The notes beneath the pieces were generated by a model. The model did not search any database, was not told where the DNA came from, and was given only the letters and a program-made list of their open reading frames with translations. Position numbers and translations under genes: made by a program. Shown one piece after another: positions 42,570-55,300 of a stretch of DNA of 64,000 nucleotides. Source of the stretch: DAOUJI01 sp965224415 (lineage in GTDB: Bacteria; Chloroflexota; Dehalococcoidia; Lucifugimonadales; JAGWBF01); NCBI GenBank assembly GCA_965224415.1, contig CBDCZB010000005.1, forward strand, positions 569,573 through 633,572, given 5' to 3'. How positions within the stretch are numbered: the first letter of the stretch is position 1; every line of letters begins with the position of its first letter.

Positions 42570-45500
42570 GCCGTCCCCACGCACGTGGGGGTGAACCGTC
42601 TCCGCCGGCATCGCCGAGGCGCACGACGGGGCCGTCCCCACGCACGTGGGGGTGAACCGTGATAGCGGCAGCTGTGAAAGAGAACACCGCCGCCGTCCCC
42701 ACGCACGTGGGGGTGAACCGTCCTACGCTCCGAGCTCCGACGCCTTTATGACGCCGTCCCCACGCACGTGGGGGTGAACCGCATGGTCGAGGAGGGTCGA
42801 GGTCACAGCTGGGCGCCGTCCCCACGCACGTGGGGGTGAACCGATGTTGTCTGAGGTTGACGAGGGCGAGGTGCAGCCGTCCCCACGCACGTGGGGGTGA
42901 ACCGGACACCCACCCATGACACATGGCCCTTCACACGCCGTCCCCACGCACGTGGGGGTGAACCGCCCTTGATAACCCACGCAACACCAAGCCAGCCGCC
43001 GTCCCCACGCACGTGGGGGTGAACCGCTTTTATCGAGTCGATAGGTCTGCGCGCGCTTGCCGTCCCCACGCACGTGGGGGTGAACCGATGATGACGCTCC
43101 AATTCAGGCACCTTTGAACGCCGTCCCCACGCACGTGGGGGTGAACCGATTGCCGGGGCCGCCATAGACGCGTTGAAGTGGCCGTCCCCACGCACGTGGG
43201 GGTGAACCGGCGAGCGCATGGGACTGTCCCTCGGCCAGGTCGCCGTCCCCACGCACGTGGGGGTGAACCGGAGCAGCAGCCGGAGGAGCGCCGCGGCCTG
43301 TTGCCGTCCCCACGCACGTGGGGGTGAACCGGGGTAATGATGGCCCGCAAATACATGTGCGTCGCCGTCCCCACGCACGTGGGGGTGAACCGCAGGCCAG
43401 GGTTTCCCCTGGGTAGGCGTCGCCGCCGTCCCCACGCACGTGGGGGTGAACCGGGGTAATGAATGATGGCCCGCAAATACATGTGGCCGTCCCCACGCAC
43501 GTGGGGGTGAACCGCCATCGAATACGCACCGAGAGACGCAGCAGGCGCCGTCCCCACGCACGTGGGGGTGAACCGGAGCGGTACGCGATGTATGGCTCGG
43601 GCCTCGGGCCGTCCCCACGCACGTGGGGGTGAACCGGCGGTGTGTCACGAGTCTGGCATCCAGTCTATGCCGTCCCCACGCACGTGGGGGTGAACCTGAT
43701 CACTACTCCGAATGTGCCTCTGATACCGCGCCGTCCCCACGCACGTGGGGGTGAACCGGTGACCCCTACCGACGGCTCAGCGTCCGTCGCGCCGTCCCCA
43801 CGCACGTGGGGGTGAACCGTCTCGCCGCTCGACCACCCTGACTCTCATGTGGCCGTCCCCACGCACGTGGGGGTGAACCGCTGGTGACGTGGCTATCGAC
43901 GATCGGACTGTCGCCGTCCCCACGCACGTGGGGGTGAACCGGTGACCCCGAGCGACGGCTCAGCGGCCCTCACGCCGTCCCCACGCACGTGGGGGTGAAC
44001 CGGCAGTCGGGTAAACACCTCGTCCACCCTGGCAGCCGTCCCCACGCACGTGGGGGTGAACCGGCCGAGGCAGTCTATTGGGCGGCGGCCACCTCGCCGT
44101 CCCCACGCACGTGGGGGTGAACCGGCCCACCTTGTGAGCAATCGGAACAGGCCCGCGCCGTCCCCACGCACGTGGGGGTGAACCGGAGGACTGTGTGGAG
44201 GTGATCCGCCCCTTTAAGCCGTCCCCACGCACGTGGGGGTGAACCGTCGACCACGCGCCCGCAGGTCGTCACTCCTAGGCCGTCCCCACGCACGTGGGGG
44301 TGAACCGACTTCACGGACCAGGGGCGGCGACGGATCACGGCCGTCCCCACGCACGTGGGGGTGAACCGACTGGTCAGGAACGCCGCCTGCCTGGCTGCAA
44401 GCCGTCCCCACGCACGTGGGGGTGAACCGAGTGGCTTGACATTGCGGGGCTGCGCATCGGCGCCGTCCCCACGCACGTGGGGGTGAACCGGGCGCCGAGT
44501 GCTACGTGGGGCTAGATCTGGCGCCGTCCCCACGCACGTGGGGGTGAACCGCCAACCCTGCTGAAGCCGGGTGCGGAGAAGCTGCCGTCCCCACGCACGT
44601 GGGGGTGAACCGCGCTTCGAGGGCACGATGCGCAAGGCTGGCGAGCCGTCCCCACGCACGTGGGGGTGAACCGTTTACTACTAGAGCTCTAGTCAGTCTA
44701 GTTAAGCCGTCCCCACGCACGTGGGGGTGAACCGACCATCGCCGCGAGTCGTTCGTACGGTTCCACGCCGTCCCCACGCACGTGGGGGTGAACCGGCGAG
44801 GGAAGTAGCGGCTCCGTTCGCCTGTGTGCCGTCCCCACGCACGTGGGGGTGAACCGGACGAATTGCGGGAGTATCAGGGTCCGAACAAGCCGTCCCCACG
44901 CACGTGGGGGTGAACCGTCGGGGAGGACAACCTGCCGCGCATCGTGGTAGCCGTCCCCACGCACGTGGGGGTGAACCGTCAAGCCCCAGCAGGCCCGGAC
45001 GGTGCTGCGGCCGTCCCCACGCACGTGGGGGTGAACCGCTTGCTCGCGGCTGGCCTGACGGCGGGCGCGGCGCCGTCCCCACGCACGTGGGGGTGAACCG
45101 CAGGCATCGGTACGCGCTACCCTGCGAGCACGGCCGTCCCCACGCACGTGGGGGTGAACCGGTCTGCGCGTGGCTAGGTTCCCGTACCTTCCCGCCGTCC
45201 CCACGCACGTGGGGGTGAACCGGTAGTGGGGGAGCGGCATTGCCGGATTTGCGGGCCGTCCCCACGCACGTGGGGGTGAACCGGATAAGGCCGAGGCTGC
45301 TCGTATCAAGGCGGCGCCGTCCCCACGCACGTGGGGGTGAACCGGGTACTCGTGTAAGCCATCAAGGGGGTAAGAAGCCGTCCCCACGCACGTGGGGGTG
45401 AACCGCCCGGCACACTCACAGAGAGTTGAATTTGCGCGCCGTCCCTACGCACGTGGGGGTGAACCGTCCTCGGCCGGCGTCACGTCCAGCGCGCCGGGGC

Positions 45501-45649
45501 CGTCCCCACGCACGTGGGGGTGAACCGCGTCTCCGTAACCGAATCCCGCACGCCTCTCCGCCGTCCCCACGCACGTGGGGGTGAACCCCGGTGAGGCGGT
45601 CTTTGAGATCGCGAAGGCCCGCCGTCCCCACGCACGTGGGGGTGAACCG
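42570..45649 (+). CRISPR. Type I-E CRISPR array, 51 repeats and 50 spacers
   Basis: The 29-base repeat runs GCCGTCCCCACGCACGTGGG then GGTGAACCG. It holds a CCCCAC-gca-CGTGGGG type hairpin and the AACCG end typical of type I-E repeats. First repeat at 42570-42598, last at 45621-45649. The period is 61 (32-base spacers) at the junctions I checked; one interval near 45010-45072 is 62. Repeats with base changes include those ending at about 43697 (ends ACCT), at 45438 (GTCCCTACG) and at 45560 (ends ACCC). The variants at 45.4-45.6 kb fit leader-distal decay, so the leader lies at the cas2 side, where only 30 AT-richer bases (42540-42569) separate cas2 from the array. The repeat orientation is plus. 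Confidence 0.97.
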
Positions 45650-46009
45650 GAAACCCTCGAACAGAAGGGGACGAGGGGCCAGCCGTGCGGTTCCCAGAGA
45701 ACTGAAGGTTCTCGACTTGTCCGTTTGGTGGCGCCAACCGTCACAATACAGGAATCGCTAGTCCGGTGTGCTTTGACAGCTTGCCCATCCACATTTCGAA
45801 GATAGCGGAATCTACCGTAAACCGTGGTGGGCCTAAGCGTACTGTACTGCGAACTTTTGAGTGGGTGGTTGAGTTGTAGCCATCTGCATGAGCAGCATAA
45901 GGGAGACAACCTCTCCTCGCCTGCGGGCATCCCGCCTTCGCTCACAGCAACCACTCCCTCTTTTACCGAGGGTTGCTACGGGCGAGGGCGGGGCAGTTGG
46001 CTGGGGTGG
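45650..46009. other. Region after the array, no gene seen
   Basis: About 360 bases. Two weak open frames exist on the minus strand but have no recognisable features. Short GC-rich runs appear near 45670-45690 (GGGGACGAGGGGCC). The region holds the trailing flank of the array and separates it from the decayed FN3 segment. No terminator is clear. Confidence 0.4.
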
Positions 46010-46317
46010 AGACCTGACGCCGGCTGTCCATTTGCCGATGTTACCCCCATCCTCGCCAAAGGCCCGCACCGAGTAGAGGTAGCTTTGCCTAGCTTCCAGC
46101 CCACTGATCACGTCCAAGTACTCGGCGCCCCCCATCGTCATCGGCGTCCTCCACCCGGCGGGCGATGACATCATAGCTGCTTTCGGCGTCCTCCACCCGG
46201 CGGCGCACCCGGTAGAAGGCATCATCTCCGGCTCCGGCGGGGGCTTCCCAGGGCAGCAGCGCCGAGCCGTCGACCCAAGGGTCATCTGGACATTGCCTGG
46301 GCGCGCCTGTCTCCCGC
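46010..46317 (-). pseudogene. Decayed FN3-domain remnant downstream of the giant gene
   Basis: Read on the minus strand just after the giant gene's stop, one frame gives DGSALLPWEAPAGAGDDAFY, then RVRRRVEDAESSYDVIARRV and EDADDDGG. A shift then leads to AEYLDVISGLEARQSYLYSV and RAFGEDGGNIGKWTAGV. This matches the FN3 unit of the giant gene at about 48580-48900 (GSVLVTWEAPAGAGDDTFYR and GQSYLYSVRAFDGDGDKLGQ). The frame shift near 46130 and the upstream stop show it is not translated with the giant protein. It may be a lost C-terminal domain or a relic of a longer version. Confidence 0.75.
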
Positions 46318-49300
46318 CTACTCCCCCGTCGCCGCCGTCATCACTACCAACACGCTGTCCTCACTGTCCTCACTGTCGTAGGCGGTGATCCGGTATTCGT
46401 ACCGGGTGCCCTCCTCCACATCTGCGTCGTAGAGACTCGTTGCATCGGTACGCCCCGGCATCGGCTGGCCGTTCTTCCGTATGAGATAGTAAGCCGCCCC
46501 GTCAACTTTGTCCCACTTTACCAAGACCCGCCCTTGGTTTGTGATGAAGACGGCTGTAGCTTGGTAAGAATCAGACTTGGACTCCTCCTGCCCGCTGTCA
46601 TCGGCTTCCGTTTCATCCCCGTTGGCCGGGGCAGCGTCGGACGGCGCCGCGCCGGCGGTGACCGCGCTGGCCGCCTCAGACCAAGGCCCCCAACCCTCAG
46701 CGTTCTTCGCCCGCACCCGCACCGCGTAGGAAGTCCCCTCCGCCACCGTTTGCCCGTCCCGGTTCACCAGGTTGTAGCCGGTGGCCGTCCCCGTGGGCGT
46801 CGGATTAACGTCGGCGTAGGCGGAATCTTCCTCCGAGGCCAGCTTGTATTGGATGCCGTAGCCGGTAATGGTGGAAGAACCATCCGCCGGCGCCGTCCAG
46901 GTGACCCGGAAAGAAGTCTCCTCAACGTTGATTATCTCCGGCGTGGCCGGCTGGCCCGGCGGCGTGTCCGCCACGTCCGTTACCGTGATGGTCACCTCAA
47001 CGCTGGCGGACAGCCCGCCGCCGTCGGTGGCGGTCACCGTTACCGCGTAGGAGTCCTTGGACTCGTAGTCCAGGTCGCCCTTGGTTCTGAGTTGGCCGCT
47101 GCCAGTGTCAATGGCGAAGTGACCGTCATCCATCGTTGTACCCAGAGTGTAGGTCAACGTATCTCCAACGTCCGGGTCCGTGGCCGTGGGAGAGTTGGCG
47201 ATGGCCGTGTCGGCCGCCGAGTTCTCCGCCACCTCCACCGTTGCGCTGGCGGCGGCAAAGGCCGGGGCTTCGTTGGGCGGCACCCCGCCGGCGGTGGCCA
47301 CGCTGGCCGCCTCAGACCAAGGCCCCCAACCCTCAGCGTTCCTCGCCCGCACCCGCACTGCGTAGGAAGTCCCCGCCGCCACCGTCTGCCCGCCCCGGTT
47401 CACCACGTTGTAGCCGGTGGCCGTCCCCGTGGGCGTCGGCGTGACATCGGCGTAGGCGGAATCTTCCTCTGAAGCCAGCTTGTATTGGATGCCGTAGCCG
47501 GTAATGGCGGAAGAACCCTCCGCCGGCGCCGTCCAGGTGACCCGGAAGGAAGTCTCCTCAACGTTGATTATCTCCGGCGTGTCCGGCTGGCCCGGCGGCG
47601 TGTCCGCCACGTCCGTTACCGTGATGGTCACCTCAACGCTGGCGGTCAGTCCGTCGCCGTCGGTGGCGGTTACCGTCACCGTGTAAGAACTCTGGCTCTC
47701 GTAGTCCAAAGCCCCGCTGGTCTGCAACTGGCCGCTATCGGCGCCAATGGCGAAGTGGCCCGAGTCCTTGCCGTCCAAGGTGTAAGTCAAGGTATCTCCG
47801 GCGTCCGGGTCGGTGGCCGTCAGGGCGTCACCGATGGCCGTGTTGGCCGCGGTGTTCTCCGCCACCTCCACCGTTGCGCTGGCGGCGGTGAAGGACGGCG
47901 GGTTGTTGGACGCCTCGGACGGCGCCGCGCCGGAGGTGACCGCGCTGGCCGCGTCGGACCAGAGGCCCCAGCCCTCGGCGTTCTTCGCCCGCACCCGCAC
48001 TGCGTAGGACGTGCCCTCCGCTACCGTTTGCCCGCCCCCGTTCACCAGGTTGTAGCCGGTGACCGTCCCCGTGGGCGTCGGCGTGACATCGGCGTAGGCG
48101 GAATCTTCCTCTGAGGCCAGCTTGTATTGGATGCCGTAGCCGGTGATGGCGGAAGAACCCGCCGCCGGCGCCGTCCAGGTGACCCGGAACGAAGTCTCCT
48201 CAACGTTGATTATCTCCGGCGTGTCCGGCTGGCCCGGCGGTGTGTCCGCCACGTCCGTTACCGTGATGGTCACCTCAACGCTGGCGGACAGCCCGCCATC
48301 ATCGGTGGCGGTTACCGTCACCGTGTAAGAACTCTGGCTCTCGTAGTCCAAAGCCCCGCTGGTCTGCAACTGGCCGCTATCGGCGTCGATGGTGAAGTGG
48401 CCGTCGTCGGCAGTGCTGCCCAGGGCGTAGGTCAGGCTGTCCCCGTCCGGGTCCTTGGCCTCAACCGGGGCGCCGATGTCCGCGCCGGCGGCGGTATTCT
48501 CGGCGACGCTGACCTCTGCCGCGCTGTCGGCGAAGGTTGGCGCATTGTTGGCCGCCCGCTTCTCCTTCTCTGCCGGCGCGGCGGCCGGGATGGAGACCTT
48601 GACGCCATCAGTCCATTGCCCCAGCTTATCCCCGTCCCCGTCGAAGGCGCGCACCGAGTAGAGGTAGCTCTGCCCGGCCTCCAGGTCGCCGTCATCGTCC
48701 CGGTACTCAGCGGCCCCGTCGTTGTCGGCGTCCTCCACCCGGCGGGCAATGACCGCGTAGCTGCTGTCCGCAGTGTCCAGGCGGCGGCGCACCCGGTAGA
48801 AGGTGTCGTCTCCGGCCCCGGCCGGCGCTTCCCAGGTCACCAGCACCGAACCGTCGGCCTGCAACGCAGCCTGGACGTTGCCGGGACGCGGCGCTTCCTC
48901 CACATCGTCAACTTTGATGGTCACGGTGATGATGGCGGTCAGCCCGCCGCTGTCGGTGGCGGTTACCGTTACCGCGTAGGAACTGGCGCCTTCGTAGTCC
49001 AAGTCGCCCTTGGTCTTGAGTTGGCCGCTGTCGGCGTCGATGGCGAAGTGACCGTCGTCGGCCTCGCTGCCCAGGGTGTAAGTCAGGCTGTCCACGGCGT
49101 CCGGGTCCGTGGCCTCAACCGGGTCGCCGATGGCCGTGCCGGCGGCGGTGTTCTCCGCTACGCTGACCTCTGCCGCGCTGTCGGCGAAGTACGGCGCGTC
49201 GTTCACGTTGGTTACCGTGATGGTCACGGCGATGCTGGCCGACAAGCCGACAGCATCGGTGGCGCTTACCGTCACCGCGTAGGAGATCTGGCCCTCGTAG

Positions 49301-52300
49301 TCCAGCGCCCCGCTGGTCTGCAACTGGCCGCTATCGGCGTCGATGGCAAAGTGGCCGTCATCCGCCGTCGTACCCAGGGCGTAGGTCAGGCTGTCCCCGT
49401 CCGGCTCCGTGGCCTCAACCGGACCGCCGATGGCCGTGCCCGCTACCGTGTTCTCCGCCACCATGACCTCTGCCGCGCTGCCGGCGAAGTACGGGGCGCG
49501 GTTGGCGACCACCGGCGCCGCCCGTACCTGGCTGCCGAACTCGGCCGCCGTCGCCATACCGTCGCCGTCCCAGTCCGCTTTCAGCGCCGGGTACTGGCTG
49601 CCGGTCCCGAAGTCCCAGGTGGCCGCGTCCCAGCCGGCATAGATGCCGCTGGCCCCAGTGGGGTTGCTCAGCTCGGCGGTGGTCTTGCCCTCGCCGCCCC
49701 GGCTGTCAGCCTGCCCGCTGGTCTCGCTGTTCCAGTAGCTGGCGGTTACTGTGGCGCCACGGCTGAGCCCGACCAGCCCACCCACGTTCTTTCCCCCTTG
49801 CACTGCGCCGGTGGCGTAGCTGGTTTCCACTGTTCCCAGCAGCACTCCCACCAGCCCGCCGGCGGTGTCCCCGCTGGTTACGCTGCCGGTGGCGTAGCTG
49901 GCTTCTATCGCTCCGCGCAGGTGGCCTGCCAGCCCGCCAACATTGGTCTTCGCGCCGGTCACGCGGGCGGTGGCATAGCTCCGTCTGACCCGTCCGTCTT
50001 CATGTACGAAGCCCGCCAGCCCGCCCACGTTCTCGTCGCCGGAGACGCTGCCGTCGGCGTGGACGGCTTCCACCACCCCAAAGAGGATTCCCACCAGCGC
50101 TCCCACATTCACCTGGCTGGCGACATTCGCGTTGGTCAAGCTCAGGTTGCGGATAGTCCCGCTCCGCCCCACGGCCCCGAACAACCCCACGCTCTTGCGC
50201 CCCGGCCGGTCGATGAACAGGTTGGCGATGGTATGCCCGTTGCCGTCGAAGACAGCGTTGAACTTGGGGTCGCTGGGGCGCTTCAGGCCGACGTTGCCGC
50301 CCAGGGGTTCCCAGCCGGCGCCGCCGTTCCAGTAGGCATCGTCAGCGTCAACATCCCCGTTGCCGTCGGTGTCGAAGTCCAAGTCTGCCGCCAGTTCGTA
50401 GCCGCTGCAGCCGCTGTCGGGGCAGCCCATGCCGGCCGCCGCGTCCGGGAAGGCGTCGCTGTAACCGGCGTTTTCGGAGGCGCCATCGCCGTCCAGGTCC
50501 AAGCGGATGGCGTGCAGTTGGGCCAGGTTGGCAACCTCGATGAGGCCGTCGCCATCGGCGTCGTAGTCCACTCTCTCAGCCACGTTGGTCACTGTGATAG
50601 TTACGGCGATGCTGGCGCTCAGGCCGCCGCCGTCGGTGGCCGTGACCGTTACCGCGTAGGAGTCCTTGCCCTCGTAGTCTAGGTCGCCCTTGGTTCTGAT
50701 CTGGCCGCTGCCGGCGTCGATGGCGAAGTGACCGTCATCCATCGTCGTACCCAGAGTGTAGGTCAACGTGTCGCCAGCGTCCAGGTCGGTGGCCGTCAGT
50801 GCGTCGCCGATGTCCGTCCCGGCCGCCGTGTTTTCCGCCACGCTGACCGTCGCGCTGGCGGCGGCGAAGGACGGCGGGTTGTTGGCCGGCGGCGCCCCGG
50901 CGGTGACCACGCTGGCCGCGTCGGACCAGAGGCCCCAGCCCTCGGCGTTCTTCGCCCGCACCCGCACTGCGTAGGAAGTTCCCTCCGCCACCGTTTGCCC
51001 GCCCCCGTTCACCAGGTTGTAGCCGGTGACGGTCCCCCTCTTCGTCGGTTTCGCGTCGGCGTAGGCCGAATCTTCCTCCCAGGCCAGCTTGTATTGGATG
51101 CCGTAGCCGGTAATGGCGGAAGAACCCTCCGTCGGCGCCGTCCAGGTGACCCGGAAGGAAGTCTCCTCAACGTTGATTATCTCCGGCGTGTCCGGCTGAC
51201 CCGGCGGCGTGTCCGCCACGTCGGTCACGGTGATGGTCACGGCGATGCTGTCCGCCAGCCCGCCGCCGTCGGTGGCCGTCACCGTCACCGCGTAGGAGTC
51301 CTTGCCCTCGTAGTCTAGGTCGCCCTTGGTTCTGATCTGGCCGCTGCCGGCGTCGATGGCGAAGTGACCGTCATCCATCGTCGTACCCAGAGTGTAGGTC
51401 AACGTGTCGCCAGCGTCCAGGTCGGTGGCCGTCAGTGCGTCGCCGATGTCCGTCCCGGCCGCCGTGTTCTCCGCCACGCTGACCGTTGCGCTGGCGGCGG
51501 CGAAGGACGGCGGGTTGTTGGCCGGCGGCGCCCCGGCGGTGACCACGCTGGCCGCGTCGGACCAGAGGCCCCAGCCCTCGGCGTTCTTCGCCCGCACCCG
51601 CACTGCGTAGGAAGTTCCCTCCGCCACCGTTTGCCCGCCCCCGTTCACCAGGTTGTAGCCGGTGACGGTCCCCCTCTTCGTCGGCTTCGCGTCGGCGTAG
51701 GCCGAATCTTCCTCCCAGGCCAGCTTGTATTGGATGCCGTAGCCGGTAATGGCGGAAGAACCCTCCGCCGGCGCCGTCCAGGTGACCCGGAAGGAAGTCT
51801 CCGCAACGTTGATTATCTCCGGCGTGTCCGGCTGGCCCGGCGGCGTGTCCGGCTGGCCCGGCGGCGTGTCCGCCACGTCCGTTACGGTGATGGTCACGTC
51901 GATGCTGGCGGACAGCCCGCCGCCGTCGGTAGCGGTTACCGTTACCGTGTAGGAGTCCTGGGACTCGTAGTCCAGCGCCCCGCTGGTCTGCAACTGGCCG
52001 CTGTTGGAATCTATCGTAAAGTGGAGGTCATCTGTCGTCGTACCCAGGGTGTAGGTCAAGGTGTCTCCGGCGTCCGGGTCGGTGGCCGTGGGGGAGTTGG
52101 CGATGGCCGTGTTGGCGGCGGTGTTTTCCGCCACGCTGACCGTCGCGCTGGCGGCGGCGAAGGACGGCGGGTTGTTGGCCGGCGGCGCCCCGGCGGTGAC
52201 CACGCTGGCCGCGTCGGACCAGAGGCCCCAGCCCTCGGCGTTCTTCGCCCGCACCCGCACTGCGTAGGAAGTTCCCTCCGCCACCGTTTGCCCGCCCCCG

Positions 52301-55300
52301 TTCACCAGGTTGTAGCCGGTGACGGTCCCCCTCTTCGTCGGTTTCGCGTCGGCGTAGGCCGAATCTTCCTCCCAGGCCAGCTTGTATTGGATGCCGTAGC
52401 CGGTAATGGCGGAAGAACCCTCCGTCGGCGCCGTCCAGGTGACCCGGAAGGAAGTCTCCTCAACGTTGATTATCTCCGGCGTGTCCGGCTGGCCCGGCGG
52501 CGTATCCGCCACGTCGGTCACCGTGATGGTCACGGAGATGCTGTCCGCCAGCCCGCCGCCGTCGGTAGCGGTTACCGTCACCGTGTAGGAGTCCTTGGAC
52601 TCGTAGTCCAAAGCCCCGCTGGTCTGCAACTGGCCGCTGTTGGAATCTATCGTAAAGTGGAGGTCATCTGTCGTCGTACCCAGGGTGTAGGTCAAGGTGT
52701 CTCCGGCGTCCGGGTCGGTGGCCGTGGGGGAGTTGGCGATGGCCGTGTTGGCGGCGGTGTTTTCCGCCACGCTGACCGTTGCGCTGGCGGCGGCGAAGGA
52801 CGGCGGGTTGTTGGACGCCACCGCGCTGGCGGTGACCACGATGGCCTCCTCGGACCAGGGCCACCAGCCCTTGGCGTGTCTCGCCCGCACCCGCACTGTG
52901 TAGGACGTGCCCTCGGCTACGGTTTGCCGGTCCCGGTTCACCAGGTGGTAGCCGGTGACCGTACCCGTGGGCGTCGGCTTAACGTCGGCGTAGGCGGAAT
53001 CTTCCTCCGAGGTCAGCTTGTATTGGATGCCGTAGCCGGCTATGGCGGTAGAACCCGTCTCCGGCGCCGTCCAGGTGATATAGAAGGAAGTCTCCTCAAC
53101 GTTGATTATCTCCGGCGTGCCCGGCTGGCCCGGAAGCCTGCCCGCCACGGCATCTCTCGGCACTCGTTGGGCGGCTTGGGTCACGCTAATGTTTACGACA
53201 AGCCAATCTGCCCCGTTCCTTTCATTGAACGCAGCCACCCTTATTTGGTAGGTGTTACGGGCCTCGTAATACAAGGGGTCTTTGGCCTTAATCTGACCAG
53301 TATTGGGGTCGATGACGAAATGCCTCCCGTCCTCGCCGTTGAGGGCGTAGGTGATGGGGTTGCCGTCAGGCTCGGTTGCCGGCAAGGGGCCGCCGATGTT
53401 TGTGTCGGGCGGAGACTTCTCGGCCACGCTGAAGTTGCGCGGGGTGGGGTCATTGAACGCGGGAGAGCGCCGCCCAGGGTCCTGATTGCCGAATTCCTCC
53501 ACCGTGGCGATGCCGTCCCCGTTCCAGTCCACCTTCAGTGCCGGGTAGTCGCTGCTGGTTCCAAAGTCCCACGGGTCTACCCTTTTGTGAATCTGGTTCC
53601 AGTTGGCGTAGATACCGGTGTAGCCGGTGGGCTCTCGCAGAGAGGCGGTGTCATAGCCGATACCCGCGCCGCTGCGCGTGCCGCCGGTCTGGTAATCCCA
53701 ATAGCTGTTGGTTATATGCCCCTCTGCGTCGGAATAGCTGTTTATCTCAACGAGTCCGACTCCACGGTTGTCGGCGAACACCGGGCCGGTGGAGTAGCTG
53801 CTTCTGATTCTCCCCAACCAGTTGTAAAAGTCGGGTCGGTTCGAATATTGACTGAAGCTAGTCAGTCCGCCCGCATTTCGGGCTGCGAACACTGCGCCGG
53901 TGGCATAGCTGGAATATATATGACCTCCGTTAAAGCCCACAAGCCCGCCGGCGAAACTCCCCGAGGCCCGCACGTTGACGGCAGCGTAAGTCTCCTTCAT
54001 CGTGGCGCTCGTGAGGGACCCCACCAGTCCGCCCACATTGGTTCTGCCGCTGATCTCGCCGGTGGCGTAGCTGGATGAAATTATACTCCGCGCCGAGCCC
54101 ACCAAGGCGCCTACTGTTGCGTCGCCTACAACCGTCACGTTCTCCAAGCCTACATTTTTCAACATGCCACTGTTGGTGGCGCTGAACAGCCCCATATTAT
54201 TTTCGGCAGGGCGGTTGATGAAAAGGTTGGAGATGGTGTTGCCGTTACCATCGAATCTGAATTTGACCATGTTTTTGTCATGCCTGTACGGCACCCCGGG
54301 CTTGAAGGGGCCGCCGATGGGGTCCCAGCCTGCGCCGCCGTTCCAGTAGGCGCCGTCCGCGCTGGTAATCTGATTGTCACCGTCCTCGTCAAAGTTCAAG
54401 TCCGCGACCAGCTCATAGCCCCGGCAGTCGGCAACGCCATCGCCGTCGATGTCGGGGCAGCCCATGCCCGGCATCGCATTGGGAAAGGCAGCGTCATAGC
54501 TGGGCTGGTCGGCGCTGTCGTCCGCCGCGCCGTCTCCGTTCAGGTCCCAGCGGGTGGCGTTCAACCGCGCCAGATTCGCCAACTCAATGAGTTTGTCGTC
54601 GTCAATGTCGTAGTCCACCATAGCCGACGCCTGTCTCACGCCCCTTACCCTGACGGTCACGTCTATCGTGTCGTCGAATGAGTCGTCGGCGTCGCCGTTG
54701 GCGTCTTTGCCGTCGCTTACGCTCACCACAATGCTGTAGGAGTCCGTGGTCCCGTCGTCCGGCGCCGCCCTCCTGGCCCTCCTGGCCCTCTTGGTGGGGA
54801 GGTCTACGACACCATTGGTCTTGAGCTGCCCCGTGCCGGCGACGATGACGAAGTGCGCGGCGTCGGCTCCGTCGATGGTGTAGGTCAGGGTGTCGCCCTC
54901 CGGGTCGATGGCGGCGATAGGGTCGCCGATGTCCGTGGCCGGGGCGGTGTTCTCCGCCACCTCCAGCGTCTTGGCCGAATCGGCGAAGCTCGGCGGTTCG
55001 TTCACATCGGTCACGTTGATGGTCACCGCGATGTCAGCCAAGAGGCCGCTGGGGTCCTCGGCCGTCACCGTCACCGCGTAGCTGGCCTTGTTTTCGTGGT
55101 TCAGCGCCCCACTGGTCTTGAGCTGCCCGCTGCTGGCGACGATGGCGAAGTGACCCGAGTCGGTTCCGCCCAGCGCGTACTCCAGCGTGTCCCCGTCGGG
55201 GTCGGTGGCGGTCACTGCGCTGCCGATGTCCGTGGCCGGCGCCGTGTTCTCGTCCACCTCCAGGGTCACACCGGAGCCGGTATAGAACGGTGCCTCGTTC

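Noticed and set aside
42418..45954. Minus-strand open frames giving proteins rich in GSPPRAWGR, VHPHVRGDG and RFTPTCVGTA
   Set aside because: These are the CRISPR repeat read in its three minus-strand frames; they are a known annotation artefact, not genes.
45833..46285. A 150-residue minus-strand gene after the array
   Set aside because: It mixes two frames of a decayed FN3 segment; only part resembles the family, so it is treated as a remnant.
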